From Rhodocyclaceae bacterium UBA1310 (GTDB lineage Bacteria; Pseudomonadota; Gammaproteobacteria; Burkholderiales; Rhodocyclaceae): 29,128 nucleotides of DNA. The first letter of the stretch is position 1. Each line of letters begins with the position of its first letter. The stretch is from assembly GCA_002307175.1 (NCBI GenBank), contig DBTS01000088.1, positions 63,346 to 92,473 of the forward strand. The letters are read 5' to 3'. The notes beneath the pieces were generated by a model. It did no database searches. It saw only the letters and a list, made by a program, of their open reading frames with translations, and was not told the DNA's origin. The position numbers were made by a program, and so were the translations under genes. Shown here piece after piece: positions 9,076-16,859 of this stretch.

Positions 9076-9153
9076 TGCAATCTGGGGTGCGCGCACGAAA
9101 AATTCACCCGGGGGTGAGAATGCGCCGACAAATTATAAGGGTTTTCCCACGCC

Positions 9154-9879
9154 ATGTATGGCCGGGATGGTAATGAAAACAAAAACATGAAAACGCTGTC
9201 GATCTGGTTGAGGCGCATCCTCGGGGTGTTGCTGCTGATTGTTGTGGCCTGGCATCTGTGGGTGCTGGGCTGGGTACTGTGGTGGAAATGGGCCAATCCG
9301 GGGGAAACGAGCTTCATGGCGATCCGCCTCTCCGAACTGCGCGAGAAGGACCCGCAGGCCCAGTTGCGGCATCAGTGGGTGGCCTACGAAAAGATTTCCG
9401 TGAACATGAAACGCGCGGTGGTGGCGGCGGAGGACGACAACTTTGTCGACCATGACGGCTTCGACTGGGATGGCATCCAGAAGGCCATGCAAAAGAACCA
9501 GAAGAAAGGCAAGGCTGTGGCCGGCGGCTCGACGATCAGCCAGCAGCTCGCCAAGAATCTGTTCCTCTCGCCGACCCGCAGTTATGCGCGCAAGGCCGAG
9601 GAGGCCGTGATCACGGTGATGATAGAGACCTTCTGGGATAAACGTCGGATTCTCGAGGTCTACCTGAATGTGGTTGAATGGGGCAATGGCATATTTGGCG
9701 TGGATGCGGCGGCGCATCGCTACTTCAACATCGGCGCCGCCCAGCTCAATCCGGGGCAGGCGGCACATCTGGCGGTGATGTTGCCGAACCCGCGCAAGTA
9801 CGAAGTCAGTTTTTCGCCGCGTCTGGCCGCCCACGCAGCGCGTGTGCAAGGCCGTATGCGCTTTGTAGACGTTCCCTGA
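9154..9879 (+). CDS. mtgA: Monofunctional peptidoglycan glycosyltransferase
   Basis: GT51-family enzyme that polymerises lipid II into glycan strands at the periplasmic face of the inner membrane, without a transpeptidase domain. The 241-residue length fits MtgA. One N-terminal membrane anchor (about residues 13-45, RRILGVLLLIVVAWHLWVLG) is followed by the catalytic domain. Visible motifs are AAEDDNFVDHDGFDWDGI, holding the catalytic Glu, GGSTISQQLAKNLFLSPTRS, and RRILEVYLNVVEWGNGIFG. The start at 9154 has a weak AAGG box 13 bases upstream; the in-frame ATG at 9187 (MKTLSIW) is also plausible and keeps the anchor. It is followed by the CorA-type gene after 94 bases. Confidence 0.95.
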   Translation: MYGRDGNENKNMKTLSIWLRRILGVLLLIVVAWHLWVLGWVLWWKWANPGETSFMAIRLSELREKDPQAQLRHQWVAYEKISVNMKRAVVAAEDDNFVDHDGFDWDGIQKAMQKNQKKGKAVAGGSTISQQLAKNLFLSPTRSYARKAEEAVITVMIETFWDKRRILEVYLNVVEWGNGIFGVDAAAHRYFNIGAAQLNPGQAAHLAVMLPNPRKYEVSFSPRLAAHAARVQGRMRFVDVP

Positions 9880-9973
9880 CGCAGGATCGCGGTATAGTTG
9901 CCACCGGCCGGAAAATGTCACCGGCGCTGCAACGCAAGCAATTCGACACGAACCTTCCAACCGGGGTCCTGCC

Positions 9974-11305
9974 ATGTCCGATGTTGACGACAGCCAGATT
10001 GCTGATGATGTGGCGTTTGAGCGCCACCTGCAGGAGGTGCGGACGCTGCTGTCGCGGCAGCGCCTGGTCGAGGAACTCGTGCGCCGCCAGGAGATGCCGC
10101 GCCACGAACTGGTCGAGGGACTTGTCCACAAGCAGAATCTGGTGGAGCTGCAGAAGAAGCTCGATGCACTCGAATCTGCCAAACTTGTCCGCGTCCTCGA
10201 GGCCCTGCCCCACAATGAATGTCTGGCGGTCTGGGAACTGATCAGGGCCAGTCGCGGTGACGCGCTTCTCGATGAACTGTCGGAAGCGGTACGCGCGGTG
10301 CTCGCCAGTAGTCCCGGACAGCTTGAAAAGAAGCCGATCATGCTGAATGCCTTTGAACTCCATAACGGCCGCCTGCGCCAGATTGTCGTTGAAACCCGTG
10401 AGGCACTTGCCGCGGCAAAGCCGATCTGGGTAGACCTGATTGATCCCAGTGAGGAGGAACTCAACTGGGTGCAGGGTGTGTTCGGGCTGACGCTGCCAGA
10501 CCCGGAGCACCTCACCGACCTCGAGGAATCCGCACGCTTCTACATCGAAGACGAGACCGAGCAGGTGCACCTGCATTCGGACTTCCTGCTTGACCGGGAG
10601 GGTGAGTCGCACAATGTGCCGGTCGCCTTTGTGATTCATCGGGGCATCCTGTTTTCGATCCGCAACGAGGAACTTCCGGTGTTCCGCCTGCAGCGCCTGC
10701 GTGCGCGCATCCAGCCGGGTTATGTGAATGACGGCAAGGATGTGCTGCTGGATCTGTATGCGGCTGACGTGGAGTACTCCGCCGATACCTTGGAGGATGT
10801 CTACGCCTCGCTCGAAGACGTCGGTAAACGGGTGCTCAGCCAGACCATCACCGATGAGGAAGCTGCCAAGATCCTGGCCGCCATTGCCGCCCAGGAAGAT
10901 TCGAACGGACGCATCCGTCGCAACGTGCTTGATACGCGGCGGGCTGTCTCATTTCTTATCCGCGGCAAATTCCTGACGCCGGACCAGCTTGAAGATGCGC
11001 GCCAGATCCTGCGCGACATTGAGTCACTGGATGGTCACACGGCCTTCCTCTTCGACAAGATCAACTTCCTGATGGATGCCACGGTCGGTTTCATCAACAT
11101 CAACCAGAACAAGATCGTGAAGATCTTTTCGGTGGCCAGCGTGGCCCTGCTGCCGCCAACGCTGATTGCGAGCATCTATGGCATGAACTTCAAGTTCATG
11201 CCCGAGCTGGAGTGGGCGCATGGCTACCCATTCTCGCTGATGCTGATGCTCTTTTCGGTGCTGGTGCCGTTCTGGTTTTTCCGCCGCAAGGGTTGGCTGC
11301 GCTAG
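9974..11305 (+). CDS. corA: CorA-type Mg2+/Co2+ channel with N-terminal MgtE-N-like domain
   Basis: Predicted 443-residue inner-membrane divalent-cation channel. The CorA half carries the long cytosolic funnel and ends with two transmembrane helices (about 375-400 and 418-436). The signature GMN (403-405, in YGMNFKFMPE) sits in the loop between them and forms the ion selectivity mouth in known CorA structures. The first 115 or so residues are not part of a standard CorA: the repeated helical pattern (ELVRRQEMPRHELVEGLV, then ALESAKLVRVLEALP) looks like the Mg2+-sensing N domain of MgtE. The C-terminus FRRKGWLR is basic and cytosolic, as in CorA. The Shine-Dalgarno is poor. The gene converges on nikR with an 18-base gap. 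The transporter call is firm; the domain-fusion call is moderate. Confidence 0.92.
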   Translation: MSDVDDSQIADDVAFERHLQEVRTLLSRQRLVEELVRRQEMPRHELVEGLVHKQNLVELQKKLDALESAKLVRVLEALPHNECLAVWELIRASRGDALLDELSEAVRAVLASSPGQLEKKPIMLNAFELHNGRLRQIVVETREALAAAKPIWVDLIDPSEEELNWVQGVFGLTLPDPEHLTDLEESARFYIEDETEQVHLHSDFLLDREGESHNVPVAFVIHRGILFSIRNEELPVFRLQRLRARIQPGYVNDGKDVLLDLYAADVEYSADTLEDVYASLEDVGKRVLSQTITDEEAAKILAAIAAQEDSNGRIRRNVLDTRRAVSFLIRGKFLTPDQLEDARQILRDIESLDGHTAFLFDKINFLMDATVGFININQNKIVKIFSVASVALLPPTLIASIYGMNFKFMPELEWAHGYPFSLMLMLFSVLVPFWFFRRKGWLR

Positions 11306-11323
11306 TTTTCGCTTGGTTTCCGC

Positions 11324-11758
11324 TCAGTTGCGTTTCCAGCGTGTGGCAGGTTTTTGCGCTTCTACCGGAATCAGCTGTACATTGCCGTGGCGCACGCCGG
11401 TTTCGGCAATCACGCCCTGTGCAAATTCGCGGACTTCGGCGGGCGCACCGCGCAGGATGACGGTCTCGATGCAGTCCGCGTGGCTGATGTGGGCGTGCAG
11501 GGTGGCTACGGCCAGATCGTGATGATCGTGCTGCATGCCGGTCAGGCGTGTGGAGAGCTGGCGCTCATGGTGATCAAACACATAGCTCAGCACCGCCACA
11601 CATTCGGCGGCTTCGCCGCTGGCCAGTTCCTTTTCGCCCAGCTCACGGCGCAGCAGGTCGCGGATCGCTTCCGAGCGGTTGGCGTAGCCACGTTGACGCA
11701 TCAGGGCGTCGAAGGCCTCGGCCAGATCGTCGTCGATTGAAATCGTTAGTCTTTGCAT
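11324..11758 (-). CDS. nikR: Nickel-responsive transcriptional regulator NikR
   Basis: Ribbon-helix-helix repressor with a C-terminal ACT-like nickel-binding domain. The 144-residue length is close to that of E. coli NikR. The N-terminal strand and helices (MQRLTISIDDDLAEAFDALM, then NRSEAIRDLLRREL) form the DNA-binding part. The high-affinity square-planar Ni ligands are all present and correctly spaced: His77, His88, His90 and Cys96, corresponding to His76, His87, His89 and Cys95 of the E. coli protein. It is divergent from the nikMNQO-type transporter operon and shares its 176-bp upstream gap, so autoregulation and repression of nickel uptake are expected by analogy. Confidence 0.96.
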   Translation of the reverse strand: MQRLTISIDDDLAEAFDALMRQRGYANRSEAIRDLLRRELGEKELASGEAAECVAVLSYVFDHHERQLSTRLTGMQHDHHDLAVATLHAHISHADCIETVILRGAPAEVREFAQGVIAETGVRHGNVQLIPVEAQKPATRWKRN

Positions 11759-11842
11759 GCCTGTGTGCCCCCGTAGTGCTCAGTATTACTCTCTTTCCTG
11801 CCGCACAGCATACCCGAGACATTGTCCTCAGGATGATTCCGC

Positions 11843-11868
11843 GTTTGACTCCCTTGGGAGATTCATAC
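11843..11868. promoter_or_regulatory. Possible NikR operator
   Basis: Half-sites GTTTGA (11843-11848) and TCATAC (11863-11868) flank 14 bases in the nikR/nikMN gap. They resemble the E. coli operator GTATGA-N16-TCATAC, but with one mismatch and a spacer two bases shorter. A separate palindrome, CTCCCTTGGGAG (11849-11860), lies inside. This is a weak match, supported mainly by its position. Confidence 0.35.
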
Positions 11869-11934
11869 AAAATCAGAAAAAATCCTACGCAAACGATCTG
11901 ACAGTAAACCTGCCGGATCTGATCGGTTGTTTTC

Positions 11935-12996
11935 ATGCACATTCCGGATGGATACCTGAGCCCGGCAAGCTGCGCCATTGCATATGGGGTGGCGTTGCCG
12001 TTCTGGCTGATTGCCTGCCGGCGTCTGAAACGTCGCCTGCACACCCGCCTGCTGCCCCAACTGGCGCTCTTCTCCGCCTTCTGTTTCGTTCTGATGATGT
12101 TCAATCTGCCCCTGCCTGGTGGTACCACCGGACACGCCGTGGGGATGGCGATTGCGGCCATCGTGCTTGGGCCGTGGGCGGCGCTGCTGGCGGTGTCCGT
12201 GGCCCTGCTGATCCAGGCCGTGTTTTTCGGTGATGGCGGGATTACCACGCTGGGTGCCAATTGCCTGAACATGGCAATCGTCGGGTCTTTCGTGGCGTAT
12301 GGCAGCTATCGGCTGCTGGCTGGCAGATCCGCCCCGGATGCCTTGCGCCGGGTCTTTGCTGCAGGCATTGCGGGCTATCTGGGGATTAATGCCTCGGCCC
12401 TGCTGGCGGCTATCGAGTTTGGCATCCAGCCCTTGTTCTTTCACGATGCCGCCGGCACTCCGCTGTATGCGCCCTATCCCCTGAGTGTTGCCGTGCCGGC
12501 CATGATGATCGGCCATCTCGGGCCGGCCGGGATTGCCGAACTGGTGGTGAGTGCCGGGCTGGTGGCGTATCTGCGGCGCAGTAGCCCGGAATTGCTCGGA
12601 GGGATGCATCCCGAGCCGGCAGTGGCGCGAAAAACCCCAAGGGGGCTGTGGTACGCGCTGGCCGTACTCATGATTGCCTCGCCGCTCGGACTGGTGGCCG
12701 CAGGTACTGCGTGGGGCGAATGGGGGGTAGATGCATTTCAGGATGCGGCAGCGCGCCAGGCCATCCGCCATGCCTCGGCAAATATTGCGCCGCCGTCCCA
12801 GGCCCCGGCAGGCTTGGCACGTCTTGCGGAATTCTGGACTGCGCCGTTGCCGGACTATGCCCCGGCATTCATGCATAGCGAAACTTTTGGCTATGTTCTC
12901 TCGGCCTTTGTCGGTGTGGGCATCATCTTGCTCGCCTATCTGCTCATTTCACGCTTTGCGGGAGGTCCGCGCCGGGCGCTGGACCCGTACCGGTGA
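11935..12996 (+). CDS. nikMN: ECF nickel transporter, fused substrate-binding subunit NikMN (CbiM-like)
   Basis: Membrane S-component of an energy-coupling-factor transporter for Ni2+ (or Co2+). The protein begins MHIPDGYLSP, the NikM/CbiM signature in which the N-terminal amine and His2 help bind the metal; this fixes the start at 11935 despite a poor Shine-Dalgarno. About 200 residues of CbiM-type membrane helices follow (including GHAVGMAIAAIVLGPWAALLAV and the segment around TLGANCLNMA). After a linker (about 225-240) comes a PDGLE/NikN-like part with a periplasmic loop between two helices, ending near residue 345. The 353-residue length fits an M+N fusion. The stop codon overlaps the next ATG by one base, so translation is probably coupled. 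Divergence from nikR favours nickel over cobalt. Confidence 0.92.
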   Translation: MHIPDGYLSPASCAIAYGVALPFWLIACRRLKRRLHTRLLPQLALFSAFCFVLMMFNLPLPGGTTGHAVGMAIAAIVLGPWAALLAVSVALLIQAVFFGDGGITTLGANCLNMAIVGSFVAYGSYRLLAGRSAPDALRRVFAAGIAGYLGINASALLAAIEFGIQPLFFHDAAGTPLYAPYPLSVAVPAMMIGHLGPAGIAELVVSAGLVAYLRRSSPELLGGMHPEPAVARKTPRGLWYALAVLMIASPLGLVAAGTAWGEWGVDAFQDAAARQAIRHASANIAPPSQAPAGLARLAEFWTAPLPDYAPAFMHSETFGYVLSAFVGVGIILLAYLLISRFAGGPRRALDPYR

Positions 12997-13814
12997 TGAA
13001 ACCACGGCGCGGGTTGCTGGCCGGGCTGGCGCGGCATTTTGTAGAGGAACTGGCCGCTAGCCTTGAAGCTGAACAGCTTGCGGCACGTGCCGGCCTCCTG
13101 CAGGCGCTTGATCCGCGCGCCAAGCTCCTGGCCATCATCCTGCTGATCGTCGGGGCGAGTACTGCCCGCCTTTTGCTGCCTCTGGCAGGGCTTTTCGCGC
13201 TGGCGGTGGCGGTGGCGCTGCTGTCGCAAATCCCGCTGGCCTCGCTGGTGCGCCGGGTGTGGCTGGCCGTGGCGCTGTTTACCGGCCTGATTGCCCTGCC
13301 CGCCTTGGTGCTGGTGCCGGGCGAGGTCATTCTCACATTACCCTGGTGCGGGCTTGGCGTCAGCCACCAGGGCCTGCGCAGTGCAGCCTTCCTTGTCGGG
13401 CGTGGGGAGACCTGTGTGACCCTGGTTTCCCTGCTCGTCATGACCACGCCCTGGCAACAGGTGCTCAAGGCCATGCGCAGCCTCGGCGTACCGGTAGTGG
13501 TGGTGGCCATGCTGGGGATGACGCAGCGCTACATCTTTCTGCTCGTGCAGCTGGCGTTGCAGATGTTCGAGGCGCGCCGCAGCCGGGTGATCATTGCGCC
13601 GGATGCGGCAGCCACACGGCGCATGGCGCTGGCGATGCTGGGGGTGCTGCTCGGCAAATCCCTGCAGCTTGCCGGCGAGGTGCATCAGGCCATGCTGGCA
13701 CGTGGCTACCGCGGCGAAGTCTGCCTGCTTGATGAATTCCAGATGCGCTGGTGTGACTGGCTGGTGCTTCTGCTAGCCTCGGCAATCTGTGTCGTGATGG
13801 TGCTGCTGAAATGA
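12996..13814 (+). CDS. nikQ: ECF transporter T component (CbiQ/NikQ)
   Basis: Energy-coupling transmembrane subunit that links the ATPase to the metal-binding component in the inner membrane. The predicted 272-residue protein has several hydrophobic helices (for example LAIILLIVGASTARLLLPL and LLVLLLASAICVVMVLL at the C-terminus) and the typical CbiQ opening ALDPRAKLLAI. The cytosolic coupling motifs appear as the ARRSRVI region and the later MLARGYRGE segment, which matches the A-R-G coupling helix of T components. ATG 12996 (in TGATG) is preferred to the GTG one codon upstream. It overlaps both neighbours, so the three genes form a tight operon. Confidence 0.93.
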   Translation: MKPRRGLLAGLARHFVEELAASLEAEQLAARAGLLQALDPRAKLLAIILLIVGASTARLLLPLAGLFALAVAVALLSQIPLASLVRRVWLAVALFTGLIALPALVLVPGEVILTLPWCGLGVSHQGLRSAAFLVGRGETCVTLVSLLVMTTPWQQVLKAMRSLGVPVVVVAMLGMTQRYIFLLVQLALQMFEARRSRVIIAPDAAATRRMALAMLGVLLGKSLQLAGEVHQAMLARGYRGEVCLLDEFQMRWCDWLVLLLASAICVVMVLLK

Positions 13815-14689
13815 CAAACGATTTTATTTTCGATTTGCAGGAAGTCTCCTGTGCCCACCAGGGGACGACGGTTCTGGGGCCGCTCTCGCTGCAGATCAGG
13901 GCGGGCAGCCGGGTGGCGATCCTGGGGGCGAATGGCTCCGGCAAAACAACCCTGCTGCGTCTGCTCGATGCCCTCCATTATCCACACAGCGGCGTGGCCA
14001 GCGCCTTCGGCCAGCGCATCGACGAAGCCAGCTTTGCGGATGATGAGGTCAATTTTGCATTCCGTCGCCGTGTCGGCCTGGTTTTTCAGAATCCGGACGT
14101 GCAGCTGTTCAACCCGACGGTGTTTGACGAACTGGCTTTCGGGCCCTTGCAACTGGGCTGGCCGCGTGAGCGCATTCTCGCTGCCGTGGAGGACAGCCTC
14201 GCGCGTCTGCGTATTACCCATTTGCGCCAGCGTGCGCCGCATCGTCTTTCCGGCGGCGAAAAGAAACGTGTGGCCCTGGCTTCTGTGCTGATCATGGAAC
14301 CCGAGGTGTTGCTGCTCGATGAACCAACTGCTGCACTCGATCCCGAAAGCCAGGGCGAGATTCTGCGTTTTCTCACTGAGGGGCAAGGCTCCGGGCGCAC
14401 CATCGTGACAAGCACGCATGATCTGCATCTGGTGGAAGGGATTGCCGAGCATGTGATTGTGCTGGGTGCCGGCAAACTCGTGGCGCAGGGCACGCCTGCG
14501 GAAATTCTCGGCAATGAGGCACTCCTGCGTGCCACGCATCTTATCCACAGCCACTGGCATCGCCATGCCGATGGCGAGGTGCACGAGCACGATCACCTGC
14601 ATGCCCATTCACATGTGCATGCGGCGCCATCTATCACGTTGGCCACGTCGGCCACACCGTACCGGCCTCTGCAACGTAGCCGCCCCTGA
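13811..14689 (+). CDS. nikO: ECF nickel transporter ATPase (CbiO/NikO) with His-rich tail
   Basis: ABC-type ATPase that powers the NikMN/NikQ complex at the cytoplasmic side of the inner membrane. Walker A is GANGSGKT (39-46), the Q-loop region reads VFQNPDVQLFN, the ABC signature is LSGGE (about 146-150), Walker B is VLLLDEPTAALDP, and the switch His is in TSTHDLHLVEG. The 292-residue length is slightly above average because of a C-terminal extension. In it, 12 of 29 residues from His243 are histidine, many in an alternating HxH pattern, a likely nickel-binding or metal-storage tail. The start overlaps the nikQ stop (ATGA). The gene ends 9 bases from the convergent diguanylate cyclase gene, with no clear terminator. 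Confidence 0.95.
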   Translation: MTNDFIFDLQEVSCAHQGTTVLGPLSLQIRAGSRVAILGANGSGKTTLLRLLDALHYPHSGVASAFGQRIDEASFADDEVNFAFRRRVGLVFQNPDVQLFNPTVFDELAFGPLQLGWPRERILAAVEDSLARLRITHLRQRAPHRLSGGEKKRVALASVLIMEPEVLLLDEPTAALDPESQGEILRFLTEGQGSGRTIVTSTHDLHLVEGIAEHVIVLGAGKLVAQGTPAEILGNEALLRATHLIHSHWHRHADGEVHEHDHLHAHSHVHAAPSITLATSATPYRPLQRSRP

Positions 14690-14698
14690 GAGAGTTGA

Positions 14699-16702
14699 TC
14701 ACTCCTCAGTCGATGCGTCGCGCAGGCAGTCCCTGCCCGCTTCCTTGGCAGCGTAGAGGGCGCGGTCTGCCGCACGCAGCAGCTGCTCTGCTGATTCGCC
14801 GTGCGGGCCGACCTCAACCAGGCCGGCAGAAAATGTCACGGGGGGAAGATACAGCTTGCCGTGGGTGATGCCTTCCGTGCGCACGTGATTGGCGAGTTCT
14901 TCGATACGTTCGTGGGCTTCGGCCAGCGTCGCACCGAGCATGACCACGACGAATTCCTCGCCGCCAAAGCGGCAGGCCAGATCCGACGCACGCAGATGCT
15001 GGCGCAGCAGGGTGGCCAGATGTGACAGCACGGCATCCCCGGCTTCATGGCCCCAGGTATCGTTGACGTTCTTGAAGTGGTCCAGGTCGAGGATGACCAG
15101 TGACAGCGGGCGCCGCTCGCGTCTGGCACGCGTGATTTCGCGTGGCAGGGTTTCGTCCAGATAGCGGCGGTTGAGCAGCCGCGTGAGGGGGTCACGAATG
15201 GCCTGTTCGTGCAGGGTTTCACGCAGGCGCACATTCGAGAGCGCCAGTTTTAGTGATTCTGCCACCATGGATGCCAGATGGTTGGCACGTTCCCATTCGT
15301 GGTCGTCGATTTCGGCCTGGGTACGCACGCACAGCAGGCCCAGGGTTTCGCCGAGTACCAGCAGTGGATAGCACATATGCGGGCCACTCGGCAGCGGATC
15401 AAAATGCTTGCACACCGGCCCGTCGGTGGCGTGGCGTACCAGGTGGCGCTGGCCACGGCGCATCGCCCAGCACATGCTGGTGTCGAAAGTGGGCAGCAGA
15501 CCGCCGCCGTCTCCCCAGCGGGCGGCGACCTTGAGTATCTTCTCTCCATGGGGGAGGATCGCAAGTGCGCCACCGCAGCCGAGATTGAGGCGGCTCAGCG
15601 TGTGCTCGACCACCTCGAAAGCCTCGTTGGCATTCAGGCAGCTCTGCAGTCCCTCGTTGAGGTCGTTAAGGGTGGTCAGATCCGAAGCATGGCGTTCCAC
15701 TGCGGCCAGCGAGAGCTTGAGCTGGGCATTGGTCTCCTGAAGCTGCTCGCGAGCAAGTTTTTCTTCGGTGATGTCGCGCACGATGCCGAGCACACGTACC
15801 GTGTTCTGTGCATCCTCCTCAAGCCTTTCACCGGTGGCGGCAATCCAGCGGATGCTGCCATCGGCCTGCACGATACGGTGTTGTACGAAGAAACGCTGGT
15901 GGCCACTGCGCATGCGCTCTATCTCGCTGAGAATGGCGCCCCGGTCTTCGGGATGCACGCAGGCCATCAGGCCGTCGAAAGGGTGCTCGAAATCATTGAA
16001 ACGAAAGCCGAAAAGCAGTTCGGCCTCTTCCGACCAGGAGAAGGCGCGCGTGACCGGGTCGAGTTCCCAGCTGCCGATGTGTGCCGCGCGCTGTGCCAGG
16101 GCATAGCGTGTTTCACTGATGCGCAGGCGCTGGTTCACCTCCTGCAGCAACATGGTGCGGCGGGTCAGGTTGTCGGTGATTTCGCTAAGCGCGTCGAGTA
16201 CCACCACAAGAGATTCAGATTGCCGCTGTAGTGCCGTCTCCATGGCGATTTCCGGGGTCTGGCCCTGTTCCAGGGCCATGATCTCGTGAGCCATGCGCAT
16301 GTCGGTGCCGAGCACATGAAACAGCAGCCATTTCATGAGGAAGGGCAGCAGTCTGCCGATGGCTGCCGGGACGGTGGTGTCGGGATTCAGGGTGAGATCG
16401 CGAACGATGCGGATCTGCTCGTACAGGGACTGATGGGCATGTATGTGCGAGGCGATAAAATCCTTGTTCAGCGCATGGCGCTGCATCAGATCTTCTTCGG
16501 TCTTGAAATGGTAGCCGGCGTAATCCTGCAGTTCATCAAGCAGGCTCACCAGCCCTTCGCGGGTAGTGCCTTCAATCGCAAGCTGTGACAGACTGTTGAT
16601 CATGCGGACCAGATTGGCGTGTTGGTGGTCCACCTCACGCAGGCCGGTCTCAAAACGGCTGGACCAGACGAACACATCTTTCAGGGTGCTGTTCTCGGGC
16701 AC
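14699..16702 (-). CDS. Hemerythrin-PAS-GAF-GGDEF diguanylate cyclase
   Basis: Predicted 667-residue cytoplasmic protein that should make c-di-GMP in response to an oxygen- or redox-linked signal. Domains: bacteriohemerythrin (1-140), PAS (about 195-315, ending in the DITEEKLAREQL linker), GAF (about 350-500) and GGDEF (about 510-665). The di-iron ligand set is present: His28, His65 and Glu69, His86 and His90, His129 and Asp134. The active-site motif is GGEEF (580-584), preceded by an intact RxxD inhibitory site (RASD, 571-574), so it is likely active and feedback-controlled. The start is a GTG at 16702 with GGAAG five or six bases upstream. It is convergent with nikO and divergent from trhP. 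Confidence 0.94.
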   Translation of the reverse strand: MPENSTLKDVFVWSSRFETGLREVDHQHANLVRMINSLSQLAIEGTTREGLVSLLDELQDYAGYHFKTEEDLMQRHALNKDFIASHIHAHQSLYEQIRIVRDLTLNPDTTVPAAIGRLLPFLMKWLLFHVLGTDMRMAHEIMALEQGQTPEIAMETALQRQSESLVVVLDALSEITDNLTRRTMLLQEVNQRLRISETRYALAQRAAHIGSWELDPVTRAFSWSEEAELLFGFRFNDFEHPFDGLMACVHPEDRGAILSEIERMRSGHQRFFVQHRIVQADGSIRWIAATGERLEEDAQNTVRVLGIVRDITEEKLAREQLQETNAQLKLSLAAVERHASDLTTLNDLNEGLQSCLNANEAFEVVEHTLSRLNLGCGGALAILPHGEKILKVAARWGDGGGLLPTFDTSMCWAMRRGQRHLVRHATDGPVCKHFDPLPSGPHMCYPLLVLGETLGLLCVRTQAEIDDHEWERANHLASMVAESLKLALSNVRLRETLHEQAIRDPLTRLLNRRYLDETLPREITRARRERRPLSLVILDLDHFKNVNDTWGHEAGDAVLSHLATLLRQHLRASDLACRFGGEEFVVVMLGATLAEAHERIEELANHVRTEGITHGKLYLPPVTFSAGLVEVGPHGESAEQLLRAADRALYAAKEAGRDCLRDASTEE

Positions 16703-16741
16703 AGGTGCTTCCTTTGCAGAGGCAACGAAATAATATTAGTT

Positions 16742-16762
16742 GGCATGCCGTGAAATGCCATG
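16742..16762. repeat. Inverted repeat, copy 2 of a shared motif
   Basis: GGCATGCCGTGAAATGCCATG has GGCAT/ATGCC arms and matches the sequence at 1859-1878 over its first ten bases and most of the rest. It lies 39 bases upstream of the GTG start of the minus-strand diguanylate cyclase gene. Confidence 0.4.
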
Positions 16763-16859
16763 AAACTACCCAGAGTTGCGGGCAATGCCGATGCGGTGCT
16801 GCGTAAAGACCATGTAACGGTTTGCCGTGACTTGTCCTACCAAGAGAGTCCAACGAATC

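Noticed and set aside
9893..9898. TATAGT as the -10 box of a separate corA promoter
   Set aside because: No acceptable -35 box is found at 15-19 bases upstream.
15278..16231. Plus-strand reading frame (317 codons) opposite the hemerythrin-GGDEF gene
   Set aside because: The minus-strand product has conserved PAS and GAF domains over the same bases; the plus frame has no features.
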